64,000 bases of DNA from Candidatus Regiella insecticola LSR1 (lineage in GTDB: Bacteria; Pseudomonadota; Gammaproteobacteria; Enterobacterales; Enterobacteriaceae). Below are positions 18,765-28,578 of the stretch, piece by piece; position 1 is the first letter of the stretch; every line of letters starts with the position of its first letter. The notes below the pieces were generated by a model. It was given only the letters and a program-made list of their open reading frames with translations. It had not been told where the DNA came from and searched no databases. The position numbers were made by a program, and so were the translations under genes. Location of the stretch: positions 124,001 through 188,000 of the forward strand of contig NZ_GL379592.1 of the NCBI RefSeq assembly GCF_000143625.1, given 5' to 3'.

Positions 18765-19895
18765 ATGACTTGTCCGGTAATTAAACTTGCCAAACAGTTA
18801 ATTAAACGGCCTTCAGTGAGTCCAGCCGATGAAGGTTGTCAGGAGATACTGACTCAGCGTCTGAAAGCTATCGGTTTTACTATCGAACCGATGAATTTTG
18901 CTGATACCAAGAATTTTTGCGCCTGGCGAGGTGAAGGGAAGACATTAGCCTTTGCCGGGCATACTGACGTAGTCCCCCCCGGTGATGAAAATCGTTGGGA
19001 CTTTCCCCCTTTCGAACCCACCATCCGTAACGGTATGCTTTATGGCCGGGGCGCTGCTGATATGAAAGGTTCATTGGCTGCGATGGTGGTTGCTGCCGAG
19101 CGTTTTATCACTGTTAACCCCAATTATATCGGCCGATTGGTGTTTCTTATCACCTCTGACGAAGAAGCGAAAGCGACCAACGGCACGGTGAAAGTGGTTG
19201 AAGTGCTACAGGCGCGTGAGGAACGGCTGGATTATTGCCTGGTTGGCGAGCCTTCTAGTAATAAATGTTTAGGAGATGTGGTTAAAAATGGCCGCCGGGG
19301 TTCAATGACGGCTAATTTATCTATCCATGGCGTGCAAGGACATGTCGCCTATCCCCACTTAGCCAAAAATCCGATTCATTGGGCGCTCCCCATGTTACAA
19401 GAACTTGTCTCCATTCAGTGGGATAAAGGCAATGTATCTTTTCCCTCTACCAGTATGCAAATTGCGAATATACAAGCCGGTACTGGCAGTAATAATGTGA
19501 TTCCTGGCGAATTATTTGTCCAATTTAACTTTCGTTTTAGTACTGAATTAACGGAGAGCATGATTAAACAACGTGTTGAAACCTTACTGGAGCAGTATCG
19601 CTTGAATTACAGTATTGATTGGGTAGTGTCTGGGCAGCCATTTCTAACCGAAAAAGGTGACTTAGTGGATGCGGTGATCAATGCGGTGCGTTGTTATAAC
19701 GGAATCACACCAGAACTGAGTACCGCAGGGGGGACGTCTGATGGTCGTTTTATTGCTTTGCTGGGTGCACAGGTGGTAGAACTGGGGCCAGTGAATGAAA
19801 CTATCCATAAAGTGAATGAATGTGTAAAAGCCGCTGATCTCCAGTTATTAAGCCGTATTTATCAACGGATCATGGAACGTATTCTTAGGGGTTAA
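18765..19895 (+). CDS. dapE: succinyl-diaminopimelate desuccinylase
   Basis: M20 family di-zinc hydrolase in lysine/diaminopimelate synthesis, which supplies peptidoglycan cross-linking residues. The start [20 protein letters not shown] is one base past the yffB stop and gives 376 residues (E. coli 375); the frame is open further upstream but only through yffB. Zinc and catalytic residues are present in [12 protein letters not shown] (His66, Asp68), [10 protein letters not shown], the DEEAKA catalytic Glu pair, and the C-terminal ETIHKVNE with its His ligand. Confidence 0.96.
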   Translation: MTCPVIKLAKQLIKRPSVSPADEGCQEILTQRLKAIGFTIEPMNFADTKNFCAWRGEGKTLAFAGHTDVVPPGDENRWDFPPFEPTIRNGMLYGRGAADMKGSLAAMVVAAERFITVNPNYIGRLVFLITSDEEAKATNGTVKVVEVLQAREERLDYCLVGEPSSNKCLGDVVKNGRRGSMTANLSIHGVQGHVAYPHLAKNPIHWALPMLQELVSIQWDKGNVSFPSTSMQIANIQAGTGSNNVIPGELFVQFNFRFSTELTESMIKQRVETLLEQYRLNYSIDWVVSGQPFLTEKGDLVDAVINAVRCYNGITPELSTAGGTSDGRFIALLGAQVVELGPVNETIHKVNECVKAADLQLLSRIYQRIMERILRG

Positions 19896-19916
19896 ATCGT
19901 TAAAAAGAGTAAAAAT

Positions 19917-20102
19917 ATGCACTGGTTAGAAAATTGGCACGAATTAAAAGAATATTGGTGGCTTATCCTCATTTTCTTGGTGGGTATTTTTATCAACAGC
20001 ATCAAAGCACTGTGTCGTTTAAATCATAAAGACTACTTAAAAAATAAACCCCAGATACCGCCTCATCGTGACAATAATGCGAAATGGGACGAAGATAATT
20101 AA
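19917..20102 (+). CDS. ypfN: small membrane protein YpfN (UPF0370)
   Basis: 61 residues with one transmembrane helix (WWLILIFLVGIFINSI), then a charged tail RLNHKDYLKNKPQIPPHRDNNAKWDED closely matching E. coli YpfN ([25 protein letters not shown]). It lies directly after dapE as in E. coli. Function unknown. A GCAGCCC/GGGCTGC hairpin at 20147-20170 follows, without a clear T tract. Confidence 0.9.
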   Translation: MHWLENWHELKEYWWLILIFLVGIFINSIKALCRLNHKDYLKNKPQIPPHRDNNAKWDEDN

Positions 20103-20400
20103 ATTTCTTGCCGCTATGGTTTTGCCAGAAGTTTATTAAAGTTCAAGCAGCCCAGGATAAGACGGGCTGCGGTACAAGATTTAAAAAAGCGGATTTACTC
20201 CTTCTCTCATCGCTCTGTTTCGAACCCTCACTTAGCCTCTCAGTGTTCATATTTCCGCTGGTCGGTATTTTCACTTCTCAATCGAAATCGACAACATTTA
20301 CAAACACCGCGCCTGAAGTCAGCGTTTCTTACAAATAGGTAACAAAATGATTCTATATAATTCCTCTTTTAATATAGGAAATTAAAATAGGAATTAAAAT

Positions 20401-22272
20401 ATGATTTACCCCCCATCAGTAGTCCAGAAGTGCTACAGGCTCAGAGCCATGTTCGGATCTTCTAAAAAAATTAGCCATGAATTAGCAACATTACGAGCAA
20501 GACCATCAAAAGACTGGAGTTACAGCCAAGTACAAGATTTAAAAATAGCAAAACGAAACGCATTAGAAAAAATCATTGCCGAAAGGCCTTACGGCTCAAC
20601 CCTGGATTTATCTAACGTCGATTTGGCAAGAGTAAATATGATCGGGCTGGATTTGAGGTATATAGATTTTAGTGGGGCAGATCTGAGCCATGCAGATATG
20701 ATCGGGTCAGATATGCGCCATACGATCCTGACAAAGACGACTCTGACCAGTACAGATCTAGGCTGGGTAAATCTGAACGGAGTGAATCTGACCGGAACGA
20801 GTATAGACACGGCAATAATAACGGGTGCAACGTTCATCGGTGCCACAATAAAAGGGACTACACTTCCTTTCAAGATAAATCTACAGGGCGCTAAGATAGA
20901 GGATCAGATCACATTAAGTTCTTATGGGGAGACTTCCAAAATCGGTTCAAAGCTGAAGATACCATCGAGTTGGACCCCCGATTCATTGGACATATATCTC
21001 AACCGCACCGGTAGCCTGCTGACGACCATTGACAGAATCGACTGTGACATTACGAAAATAGGGTTGGTCTCTGAATTGATTGAGTCATTAGGAGACACCG
21101 ACGTTTTGCCAGTGGTGCTTTCCTTGTTTTCTATCTTAGGCAAGGCTCCTTATATCGCCGATACTAAGATAGCCGAATGGCTAGATAAGCTAAGCCTAGC
21201 TTATCTGAAGCAATATAACAAGGCGGTAATGCCGCCGCTGAATGAAGCGGATTTAAATTTTTTCGAAGGCATGTTCTCCCGTCAGCCGGAGCTAAAATTT
21301 ACCGCTAATGCGGCGTTTATTCAGTTCGTTGCACAGGCTGTCACCATGGGGGGGAACCACAAGCAGAATGCCATCGTGTTGTATGGCAGTTACTTAAAGG
21401 ATGAAAGGGTCAAGCCTTACGTGAATCAAGAGGATTTTGGTGATTTCAACCGTAAGGCTGATTGGTCAACCCCACACGCGATGAATTTCATTCTTTTATC
21501 CGCTCAGGAGAACAGTGAGCGTGTCATGATGTTTTCACAAGCTACTCTGAACGGCATGTTAAAGCCGGATATCAACAACCCGGTTTGGACTCAATCTTTT
21601 GTGTATGAGAAGCAAGAAAACCTGTGTCAATTTGGGTATGTGCTACAAGAGCTTTTTAAGCATGATTTTCCGCTATTTTTGTTGCCCTATTCTTCTGCAG
21701 AAAATGTCAGTAAGTTTAAACAATTGCTGACGATACTCAATTTAGGGAAGCTGCGGCCTGTATTTGAAGCTACCATAGCGCATCCAAAATCGGATATAAA
21801 GCTGGTTGATCAAGTCTCGCAGCAAACACTCGAGAAAATTTTCGAGCACCACCTTGACTATTCTGCTAGCAGTGCGTATCCCTCATTAAAGGGCAAGCAT
21901 TACGAAAAGTTGCTAGAGGCATATGAGCTGTCCTCTGCTCCTCCTCTGGAGCAGGCTGAAACCCTGCTAAGCCATGCAATTATATTCACCTTACTTTCAT
22001 CGAAAATTATCTTTGGTACCGATGGGGATTCTCCAAAGATGCTGAGAGACTACGCCTGTGCCTTAATGAAAAAAGCACATGAACTTGATCAGAGCATTTT
22101 TGTCTCAAAATCAAATGGAGACCAGTTCAAACGCTGGACAACATGGTTGATAGGGCTATGGGAAAAGCCGCAACAGACCTGCTCTGAAATGTTGTCAAAC
22201 GAGATGATTGATCATGGCAAGCTCCATTTTCGTGACACGCTAATGAGCATATTGCCTCCGGCTTGGTCTTAA
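20401..22272 (+). CDS. SopA/NleL-like HECT-type E3 ubiquitin ligase effector candidate with pentapeptide repeats
   Basis: 623 residues, with AGGA about 10 bp before the ATG; an alternative start at 20449 (MFGSSKK) is possible. Residues ~66-165 are pentapeptide-type repeats (LDLSNVDLARVNM, GLDLRYIDFSGADLSHADM, GVNLTGTSID) that would form a right-handed beta-helix. A long helical region follows. The C-terminus has TCSEML with Cys594 exactly 29 residues before the end, then a MPPAW-like LPPAWS terminus. As I recall, Salmonella SopA and E. coli NleL have the same order (beta-helix, then HECT-like lobes) and a catalytic Cys753 that is also 29 residues from the C-terminus. No Sec signal is present, which suits type III secretion. 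The gene stands alone in accessory DNA. Confidence 0.7.
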   Translation: MIYPPSVVQKCYRLRAMFGSSKKISHELATLRARPSKDWSYSQVQDLKIAKRNALEKIIAERPYGSTLDLSNVDLARVNMIGLDLRYIDFSGADLSHADMIGSDMRHTILTKTTLTSTDLGWVNLNGVNLTGTSIDTAIITGATFIGATIKGTTLPFKINLQGAKIEDQITLSSYGETSKIGSKLKIPSSWTPDSLDIYLNRTGSLLTTIDRIDCDITKIGLVSELIESLGDTDVLPVVLSLFSILGKAPYIADTKIAEWLDKLSLAYLKQYNKAVMPPLNEADLNFFEGMFSRQPELKFTANAAFIQFVAQAVTMGGNHKQNAIVLYGSYLKDERVKPYVNQEDFGDFNRKADWSTPHAMNFILLSAQENSERVMMFSQATLNGMLKPDINNPVWTQSFVYEKQENLCQFGYVLQELFKHDFPLFLLPYSSAENVSKFKQLLTILNLGKLRPVFEATIAHPKSDIKLVDQVSQQTLEKIFEHHLDYSASSAYPSLKGKHYEKLLEAYELSSAPPLEQAETLLSHAIIFTLLSSKIIFGTDGDSPKMLRDYACALMKKAHELDQSIFVSKSNGDQFKRWTTWLIGLWEKPQQTCSEMLSNEMIDHGKLHFRDTLMSILPPAWS

Positions 22273-22375
22273 TAAGTTAGTGTGCCGTAAACAAGAAAGA
22301 AGAAAAAATAAGCTAGATTTTGATATATGGCCACAGTGTGGCTATAGCGTGGTTTTAACTCATTGGAGAGATAGT

Positions 22376-22648
22376 ATGGTCGATACTATTGTAAAAGCAC
22401 GAGTGACACCAGAAGCTAAGGTAGCAGCTATCGCGAATGCTCAGGCGCTGGGATTGAATTTGTCTACTGTGATCCGTATGGTAGTCAATCGGTTAGCAGT
22501 AAACGTAAATTTACCCGCTGATTTTTTCCAGCCTAATCGGACAACATTGCAGGTGATCTCTGATTTAGAAAAGGGTGTTGGTGTTAATCGAGTCAATACG
22601 GTTGATGATTTAAAACGTGATTTATATAGTGTCGTCATGAAATTTTGA
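22376..22648 (+). CDS. RelB/DinJ-family antitoxin with IS-derived C-terminus
   Basis: 90 residues starting MVDTIVKARVTPEAK, preceded by GGAGAG. The N-terminal ribbon-helix-helix (ALGLNLSTVIRMVVNRLAV) and the following NLPADFFQPN resemble DinJ/RelB antitoxins that bind their own operator and the YafQ/RelE toxin. After KRDL the last residues (YSVVMKF) and the stop are the left end of an IS5-family insertion, so the natural C-terminus and the operon link to the toxin are lost. The remnant toxin start is at 23503. Confidence 0.8.
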   Translation: MVDTIVKARVTPEAKVAAIANAQALGLNLSTVIRMVVNRLAVNVNLPADFFQPNRTTLQVISDLEKGVGVNRVNTVDDLKRDLYSVVMKF

Positions 22649-23490
22649 GCCATAGAGCAAGGCATCGTATTTGTACAGCAGCGAGAAAAGAGGAGGTATT
22701 TTTTGCATAACGAGTAGCAATACCTCGCCAGCGCTTTAGGTGCAGAAAAGCATTTTCCACGAGATGTCGATGCTTGTAGAGCGCTTTATCGTACTCACGT
22801 TGAATTTTACGATTCTTTTTAGGTGGTATTACGATTTGCATGCCGGCTTCTTCTGCTTTTTTAATGATGTTATCACTGTCATAGCCCTTGTCAGCCAACA
22901 GATATTCTGCTGCAATACCTTTGGTTAAATTCGTTGCTTGCTGACAATCTGCTGTGGTACCTGATGTAATAAAAATTCTGACCGGCATACCATGCGCATC
23001 CACGGCCAGATGTATCTTACTGTTGAGCCCCCTTTTGTGCGCTCCATATCCTGATTACCGCCTTTTGCGCCTGCTGCATGAGGGTGAACTTTGCTATGAG
23101 TGGCATCAATCATCAGCCATTCAAAATCTGGCTCCACAATCAGCGCTTCGAGCAGAGACTCCCATAGCCCCTTGTCACGCCAGCGGCAAAACCGGCGATG
23201 AGTATTTTTCCAACCGCCATAATCAGGCGGTAAATCACGCCAGGGAGCGCCGGTTCTCAATATCCAGAAAACAGCATTAATAAACTGCCTGTTATCTCTG
23301 GCTATGCCACCCCAAGTGCCTTTTCTCCCCGGGATATGAGCTTCCAATAGGCTCCAAACATGATCGGATATATCGTGGCGGCGATGGGCTAAATTCATTC
23401 CCGAATCATCTTTCATTATTGAATCATCTCAACAGTTGTCGTTATTTGTTACATGATAATATATTTTTTATTACGTGACGACACTATATA
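22623..23490 (-). mobile_element. IS5-family insertion sequence
   Basis: About 868 bp, bounded by perfect 15-bp inverted repeats TATATAGTGTCGTCA (22623-22637) and its complement at 23476-23490, possibly including a duplicated TA target. It encodes a two-frame DDE transposase and splits a dinJ-yafQ type toxin-antitoxin pair. Confidence 0.88.
22635..23416 (-). CDS. IS5-family transposase (two frames joined by probable -1 frameshift)
   Basis: Frame 1 (23416-22925) begins MKDDSGMNLAHRRHDISDHVW and carries the first DDE Asp in WLMIDATHSKVH. Frame 2 (ending 22635) continues LNSKIHLAVDAHGMPVRIF, LLADKGYDSDNI, with the final Glu near HLVENAFLHLKRW. The frames meet at ACAAAAGGGGGCTC, a typical A-AAA-GGG slippery run, where a -1 shift gives the conserved RTKGGLNSKIH/KRGLNSKIH join. 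The fused product would be about 260 residues, normal for the family, so the IS may still be active. Confidence 0.82.
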
Positions 23491-23502
23491 GGATGGTAGA
23501 CA

Positions 23503-23550
23503 ATGTTAACCATTGTTTACCAAAATCAATTTAAAAAAGATGTAAACTGA
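23503..23550 (+). pseudogene. YafQ/RelE-family toxin, N-terminal stub
   Basis: The short frame MLTIVYQNQFKKDVN-stop just beyond the IS matches the start of YafQ-type mRNA interferases (pattern MLxIxYxxQFKKDxKL). Only 15 codons remain before a stop, and the following DNA becomes a repeat C copy at 23583. It is the toxin partner of the antitoxin at 22376. Confidence 0.6.
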
Positions 23551-23582
23551 TCTATCGACGGACATATATTGAATTAAGGCTA

Positions 23583-23710
23583 TATACCCCTTCGCCTTTC
23601 AAGTTACGGCGGCGTTGGCCGCTCGCACTCATCCCAGTCATGTACCATTTGTACACTCCTAGGATTCGATTGATTGCCGCCTTGCCGTAACTCGAAATTC
23701 ATTGGGTATA
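23583..23710. repeat. repeat family C, complete copy (128 bp)
   Basis: TATACCCCTTCGCCTTTCAAG to CGAAATTCATTGGGTATA, with the internal pair CCAGTCATGTACCATTTGTACACTCC. It ends 8 bp before the cyaA stop. Confidence 0.85.
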
Positions 23711-23718
23711 GATCGACA

Positions 23719-26295
23719 CTAGTGCACCCGGCACGGTTGCCTTATGGGTGGCTCAATACAGGCTGTATTGATACATACATGAGGTAAGGCGGCGGAACGG
23801 TAAAAAGGAACAACCTGATAGCGGCCATTTAATTGCACGATATGGTAAAACAACGGCAGATTAAAATTAACTAGACTGGAGCCATAGACAAAACGATCAT
23901 AAGAGGATGAATAAAAATGACTGATATCACGCACTAAATCTTCTCTGTTGCCCTGGCAGTGATGATAAAATTCGACCTGATTTTTTTCATCAAGAATATA
24001 AATATTAAAACCGGCTTTATTATTGTTATTGCGGCTCCCTTCAAAGAAAAACTGTATCACCCCCTCGCTGGCAAAACTATCAACCACGGGGGGCAAATGC
24101 ATTTGGTGCGATGCCATTTTTATCGCTAAACCATGCAATTTATTGCGAGAAATGGCGCGATAAAAATCAATGCCGTTCTCTAATTTCTGCACCGAAACCT
24201 TCAAACGTTCGAAAAACAGCCCCCAGATTTGCTCTGCCACCCTAATGGCTTTAAAACGCGCCAAATTTTGACGGCGGCTAGACAAACGTAACTCTATGCA
24301 TTCCTCTACCAACTGCTGAATACCTGTGCGGATCGCACTGCGCCACTGTTGACTGTAGCAAAAAACATTGACTAATTTGGGAGGGGCAGCATCTTGATGC
24401 ATCTTGCCCAAAATATTTTTCAAGGCCTCCAACAGGGCTTGTTCACCACTAAAATGTAATGTGCGTACTTCATTCCATGAGTTACGATAAAGTAAATCTA
24501 TACTCCCCACTAAGCACTGCTTCTGTTGGCCAAAGCTCAACACATCCCGTTGACGCAAATCAACATTGTTTGCTTGAGGATCGATAGTCTCAGTAGGATC
24601 TTGTTCTAAGTTAACCATGATGGCAAGGTGACGTATTTCACAGGGACAGCACAGTGCCTGTGGACTGGGGGCGGGTAAACACAGCGGAAAGTGCTGTGAA
24701 ACGTCCGCCATCAATTTTTGCAATTTTGCCTTGTTGCATAAATGAGGACTTCTTATATATACATGGGTCTGAGCGGTCAGTAATCCATTGAAATAAGCCC
24801 AGGCGACTAATTTACTCAGATGGCGATGGTATTCCAATGGCCGATGGCTAATGATAGTTTCCGCTAAAGGGGCTTGGTCGTATAAATACCAACCGGGAGC
24901 ATTGACCCGATCAGAAGAAACCTGAATAAAAGTTAAGTTTTTTTCGGATAAATCGGGTGAAATTTGTGTATTAAACAGGGTAATTTTTTCCGGTAATACT
25001 TCAAAAGTAGCGTATAACTTCCGCGTAAGTACGCCAATATCTTGTGGGCTGGCACTCATACTCAAATTATTTCGGCGCGCAAAGTGAATCAAATGGTGAT
25101 AGCTTTGCATCATCGCATCGAGCAGCTCGTTGTGCGCCTCTCGTACTCTTTTAATCTTCCAATTAGCGCGGTTATTGAGGATAGAGAGATGCTCATTACT
25201 CCATCCCCATTGACTCACTAATTGATGGATAATCTGCTGCCGCCATTGATTCCCTTCTTCATTATCAGCCAACTTTTCGCATACTTTTAAATAAAAACAA
25301 CGCCGTACCAAATCTAATCGAATAGGATCATTAATCTGAATAAGGTAACGGCTGACACGTTCCAGCATCATGCAATAGGCGTCAAAGGAAGATGCTAAAA
25401 TGGGGCGATGACGCTGTAAATCATCGTGTAAATATTGTTTGCTTTCCAGCGCCAACAGTTGTGTATTCGGGTATTCCCATGAATAGGCTTCCAATAATAA
25501 TGTTTTCAGCACAGCTTTGTAGGGTGAATCGATACTTTTATACAATTGCCATAAACTTGCACCAAAATATTCTTCCGCAGAAAATGTGCTTAACCCGCCA
25601 AAATCTACCCATTCGTCAGCATTTATCACACCCTGTGCATACAGGGATAATACATAATTATCATAATTTTTTTCCTCGATGACCGGCACAATATTCCATA
25701 GAATAGCTTTACCGGCCAAACGCACTGCACTGCGATAAAATTCATCGAGTAATAAAATATGCTGTGTGGAGCCGCAATCTTCGTTGCCTAAATTACCGCT
25801 GACTTGATGGCGAAAACGATTTTCATCAACCAAAAAAAAGCTGACTTCTACTCCTTGCTCTGTTGCCCATTGTTCTAATAAACGACATTTTTGCTGGAGA
25901 AGGTAACGTTGTTCTTGATTTAATGTTGTTTGATGACAAACCCAAATATCGAGATCAGAAGTACTCTCTTGCGCTATAGAAGAAGTACTGCCCATCGAAT
26001 AAATACCTACAATGGGCAATTCATTTTTTATTGAAGGTTGTCGCGGCTCCTCCCCGTCGGCGGTAAATTGTGCTAAATGCTGTTTTTGTATTTCATTGGC
26101 GGTAAAAGAGCACACACCGTGTGGCACTTTACTGTTGAGATAACCGGGCATCGAAGGGTGGTGGTAATGCAAGAAGGCGGGTAGTAAATGATAGATTTTT
26201 TGGCAGCTTGGATTCATCGCGATTAAGGCCCTATCGACCCGTAATCGATTTATCGTATCCAATCGTCGTTTTAATGTATCTATATAGAGATGCAA
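23719..26295 (-). CDS. cyaA: class I adenylate cyclase
   Basis: 858 residues (E. coli 848), aligning throughout. It makes cAMP for CRP control. The N-terminal nucleotidyltransferase has the G-S...D-x-D motif: Gly102-Ser103 and Asp114/Asp116 in [20 protein letters not shown]. The C-terminal glucose-sensitive regulatory region is present ([41 protein letters not shown]). The start codon is TTG (26293-26295), as in E. coli, where a weak UUG start limits toxic overproduction. The gene is divergent from hemC, as in E. coli, but with repeat elements in between. The last ~20 residues differ from the family. Confidence 0.95.
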   Translation of the reverse strand: MHLYIDTLKRRLDTINRLRVDRALIAMNPSCQKIYHLLPAFLHYHHPSMPGYLNSKVPHGVCSFTANEIQKQHLAQFTADGEEPRQPSIKNELPIVGIYSMGSTSSIAQESTSDLDIWVCHQTTLNQEQRYLLQQKCRLLEQWATEQGVEVSFFLVDENRFRHQVSGNLGNEDCGSTQHILLLDEFYRSAVRLAGKAILWNIVPVIEEKNYDNYVLSLYAQGVINADEWVDFGGLSTFSAEEYFGASLWQLYKSIDSPYKAVLKTLLLEAYSWEYPNTQLLALESKQYLHDDLQRHRPILASSFDAYCMMLERVSRYLIQINDPIRLDLVRRCFYLKVCEKLADNEEGNQWRQQIIHQLVSQWGWSNEHLSILNNRANWKIKRVREAHNELLDAMMQSYHHLIHFARRNNLSMSASPQDIGVLTRKLYATFEVLPEKITLFNTQISPDLSEKNLTFIQVSSDRVNAPGWYLYDQAPLAETIISHRPLEYHRHLSKLVAWAYFNGLLTAQTHVYIRSPHLCNKAKLQKLMADVSQHFPLCLPAPSPQALCCPCEIRHLAIMVNLEQDPTETIDPQANNVDLRQRDVLSFGQQKQCLVGSIDLLYRNSWNEVRTLHFSGEQALLEALKNILGKMHQDAAPPKLVNVFCYSQQWRSAIRTGIQQLVEECIELRLSSRRQNLARFKAIRVAEQIWGLFFERLKVSVQKLENGIDFYRAISRNKLHGLAIKMASHQMHLPPVVDSFASEGVIQFFFEGSRNNNNKAGFNIYILDEKNQVEFYHHCQGNREDLVRDISHFYSSSYDRFVYGSSLVNFNLPLFYHIVQLNGRYQVVPFYRSAALPHVCINTACIEPPIRQPCRVH

Positions 26296-26457
26296 GACGT
26301 TTCGCCTGATTTCTAGTGCTAAGAGTTTGTTCGAAATGGTAGAACAGATTTTTCAATTCATATCAAACGTAACCTAATATCACAATCAAGTGACTTTACG
26401 CAAATTCGGTCAATGTAACATTTTGTTTATTGATGGTAAAGGTAGCAATATTGATAA

Positions 26458-26700
26458 TATACCCTTCGCCTTTCAAGTTGCCTTCGGCTGCCAGGGCGAC
26501 CGACCGATGAGTGTATATACCCAATGAATTTCGAGTTACGGCAAGGCGGCAATCAAGCGAATCCCAGGAGTGTACAAGTAGTACATGACTGGGATGAGTG
26601 CGAGCAGCCAACGCAGCCGTAACTTGAAAGGCGAAGGGTATAGACACATACTACGTGATTCGGTGAATACCCGCAGCCAACATCAAAGGCGAAGGGGATA
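26458..26700. repeat. repeat family D interrupted by a nested family C copy
   Basis: The left half of D (TATACCCTTCGCCTTTC...GATGAGTGTA, 26458-26515) and the right half (GACACATACTACGTGATTCGG...GAAGGGGATA, 26643-26700) flank a complete C copy at 26516-26642. It lies in the cyaA-hemC regulatory interval. Confidence 0.85.
26516..26642. repeat. repeat family C, complete copy nested in D
   Basis: TATACCCAATGAATTTCGAG to GAAAGGCGAAGGGTATA, inserted at a TA in the D element. Confidence 0.85.
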
Positions 26701-26770
26701 ACTTCTTTCAACACTGACAGCGTGACTGTGTCAATGCTAGAATGGCGGCAAATTATAACAGGGAAACAAT

Positions 26771-27709
26771 ATGTCGGAAAAAGTGATCCGTATCGCCACA
26801 CGACAAAGTCCCCTTGCATTATGGCAAGCTGATTATGTGCGGAAAAGTTTAGAATCCCATCATCCTGATTTACAAGTAAAATTAGTTCCCATCACAACAC
26901 GTGGTGACACTCTGTTGCATACACCTTTGGCCAAAATAGGCGGAAAAGGATTATTCGTTAAAGAACTCGAACAGGCGTTATTGGAAAATTGCGCTGATAT
27001 TGCTGTTCACTCAATCAAAGATGTACCTATCCATTTTCCCGCTGGACTCGGGCTCGTGGTAATTTGCCAAAGAGGTGATCCACATGATGCTTTTGTATCA
27101 AAAAATTATAAGCATCTTAAGCAATTACCGCCGGGCAGTATCGTCGGTACATCGAGCCTCCGCCGTCAATGCCAAATTCGTAAAAAGTACCCGCACCTTA
27201 TCGTCCGTGATTTACGTGGCAATGTAGGCACTCGCCTGAATAAACTTGATCAAGGAGCCTACCAGGCTATTATCTTAGCAGTAGCGGGGTTGCAACGTTT
27301 GGACTTGCAATCTCGCATCCAGCATGTGATGAGTCCAGAAGAATCGTTGCCGGCCGCAGGACAAGGAGCGATTGGTATTGAATGCCGCTTAGAAGATGAT
27401 GTGACCCGACAGCTATTAGCGCCATTGAACCATTTTCCAACGGAACGACGCATTTGTGCTGAACGGGCACTGAATATTCGCCTGGAAGGCGGTTGCCAGG
27501 TGCCTATTGGTAGCTATGCTGAATTAGAAGGCGATAACTTACGGCTAAGAGCCTTTGTCAGCACACCAGACGGAAGCCAAATGATTTACGGTGAACGATG
27601 CGGGCTGGCGATACAGGCTGAAAAAATTGGATTGGATTTGGCCACCGAGCTGATTGCAGAGGGCGCTGACAAGATCCTATCTGCGATTTATCAAGAACCA
27701 CCACGATGA
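26771..27709 (+). CDS. hemC: porphobilinogen deaminase (hydroxymethylbilane synthase)
   Basis: Haem/sirohaem pathway enzyme that joins four porphobilinogens into hydroxymethylbilane. 312 residues (E. coli 313). Conserved blocks are [63 protein letters not shown], and [10 protein letters not shown] with the dipyrromethane-cofactor Cys at residue 242. AGGGA precedes the ATG. The stop overlaps the hemD start (ATGA), the usual hemCDXY coupling. Confidence 0.97.
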   Translation: MSEKVIRIATRQSPLALWQADYVRKSLESHHPDLQVKLVPITTRGDTLLHTPLAKIGGKGLFVKELEQALLENCADIAVHSIKDVPIHFPAGLGLVVICQRGDPHDAFVSKNYKHLKQLPPGSIVGTSSLRRQCQIRKKYPHLIVRDLRGNVGTRLNKLDQGAYQAIILAVAGLQRLDLQSRIQHVMSPEESLPAAGQGAIGIECRLEDDVTRQLLAPLNHFPTERRICAERALNIRLEGGCQVPIGSYAELEGDNLRLRAFVSTPDGSQMIYGERCGLAIQAEKIGLDLATELIAEGADKILSAIYQEPPR

Positions 27710-28533
27710 TAGCGGAGTCAGCTAAAATTATTTTAGTCACGCGCCCGTCTCCTACGGGTGAACAGTTAATGAATCGACTGCGAGCCTTAGGTTTAGTGGC
27801 GTATCATGCTCCATTGATCCGTTTTTCGGCGGGGAGTGAATTAACAAAACTTCCTGGATTGTTACAAACAATGCGGGCAGGCGATTTGGTTTTTATACTC
27901 TCACAAAACGTTATTCGTTATGTTAATCCACTGCTGCATAGCAATAAACGATTATGGCCCTCTGAATTATTGTATTACGCTATTGGTCGCCACACTGCAT
28001 CTGTATTTCAAGCTGTCAGCCATTTACCCGTGACTTATCCAACCATAGCAACGAGTGAGGAATTACTGACAATGACGGATTTGCAGCAGCTCAGTAGTAA
28101 AAAAGCGCTTCTGTTGCGTGGTAATGGTGGCCGAGAATTACTGGGTAAAACCTTAATGCAACGGGGAGCCGAAGTGAGCTACTGTGAATGCTATCGGCGC
28201 AATCCAATTCATTATAATGCGAATCAACAAATAAATGACTGGCGACGTTTAGGAATTAATACGCTTGTTGTTACTAGTGGTGAAATGTTACAACAACTTC
28301 ATATTTTAGTTTCGCCTGATTTTTGTTCTTTTTGGCTACTAGATTGTCGCATGATAGTGGTTAGTGAACGTTTAGCCCTATTAGCAAAACAGCTAGGCTG
28401 GCATGACATTCAAGTCGCCAAAAATGCTGATAACGATGCTCTGATCCATGAATTATACCCGAAGCCAACAACGCGCAGCTTTAAAGGCGAAGGGTATAGT
28501 ACGGCAAGTGACGACAACACAGCATCAAATTAA
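27706..28533 (+). CDS. hemD: uroporphyrinogen-III synthase with repeat-derived C-terminal tail
   Basis: Closes and inverts ring D of hydroxymethylbilane to give uroporphyrinogen III. The family is poorly conserved, but the start [43 protein letters not shown] and the terminal [29 protein letters not shown] match E. coli HemD. E. coli ends within a few residues of DNDALL; here about 24 more residues ([14 protein letters not shown], then [11 protein letters not shown]) are coded by fragments of repeats D and B. 275 residues in all (E. coli 246). The core is intact and is probably functional. Confidence 0.93.
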   Translation: MIAESAKIILVTRPSPTGEQLMNRLRALGLVAYHAPLIRFSAGSELTKLPGLLQTMRAGDLVFILSQNVIRYVNPLLHSNKRLWPSELLYYAIGRHTASVFQAVSHLPVTYPTIATSEELLTMTDLQQLSSKKALLLRGNGGRELLGKTLMQRGAEVSYCECYRRNPIHYNANQQINDWRRLGINTLVVTSGEMLQQLHILVSPDFCSFWLLDCRMIVVSERLALLAKQLGWHDIQVAKNADNDALIHELYPKPTTRSFKGEGYSTASDDNTASN

Positions 28534-28548
28534 AATGATTTGGCTATA
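28454..28548. repeat. composite of repeat D fragment (28454-28498) and repeat B fragment (28499-28548)
   Basis: TATACCCGAAGCCAACAACGC...GAAGGGTATA is followed at once by TACGGCAAGTGACGACAACAC...GATTTGGCTATA. Both are truncated at their left sides. They encode the tail and the stop of hemD. Confidence 0.8.
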
Positions 28549-28578
28549 TACCATTAACCTGACTATGGGATCCCCAAT

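Noticed and set aside
20108..20338. Possible 76-codon gene between ypfN and the SopA-like gene
   Set aside because: No Shine-Dalgarno sequence, no recognisable similarity, and it includes a hairpin; treated as non-coding.
26396..26819. Small open frames on the minus strand upstream of hemC
   Set aside because: They run through repeats C and D and into antisense hemC. No ribosome site or protein-like composition.
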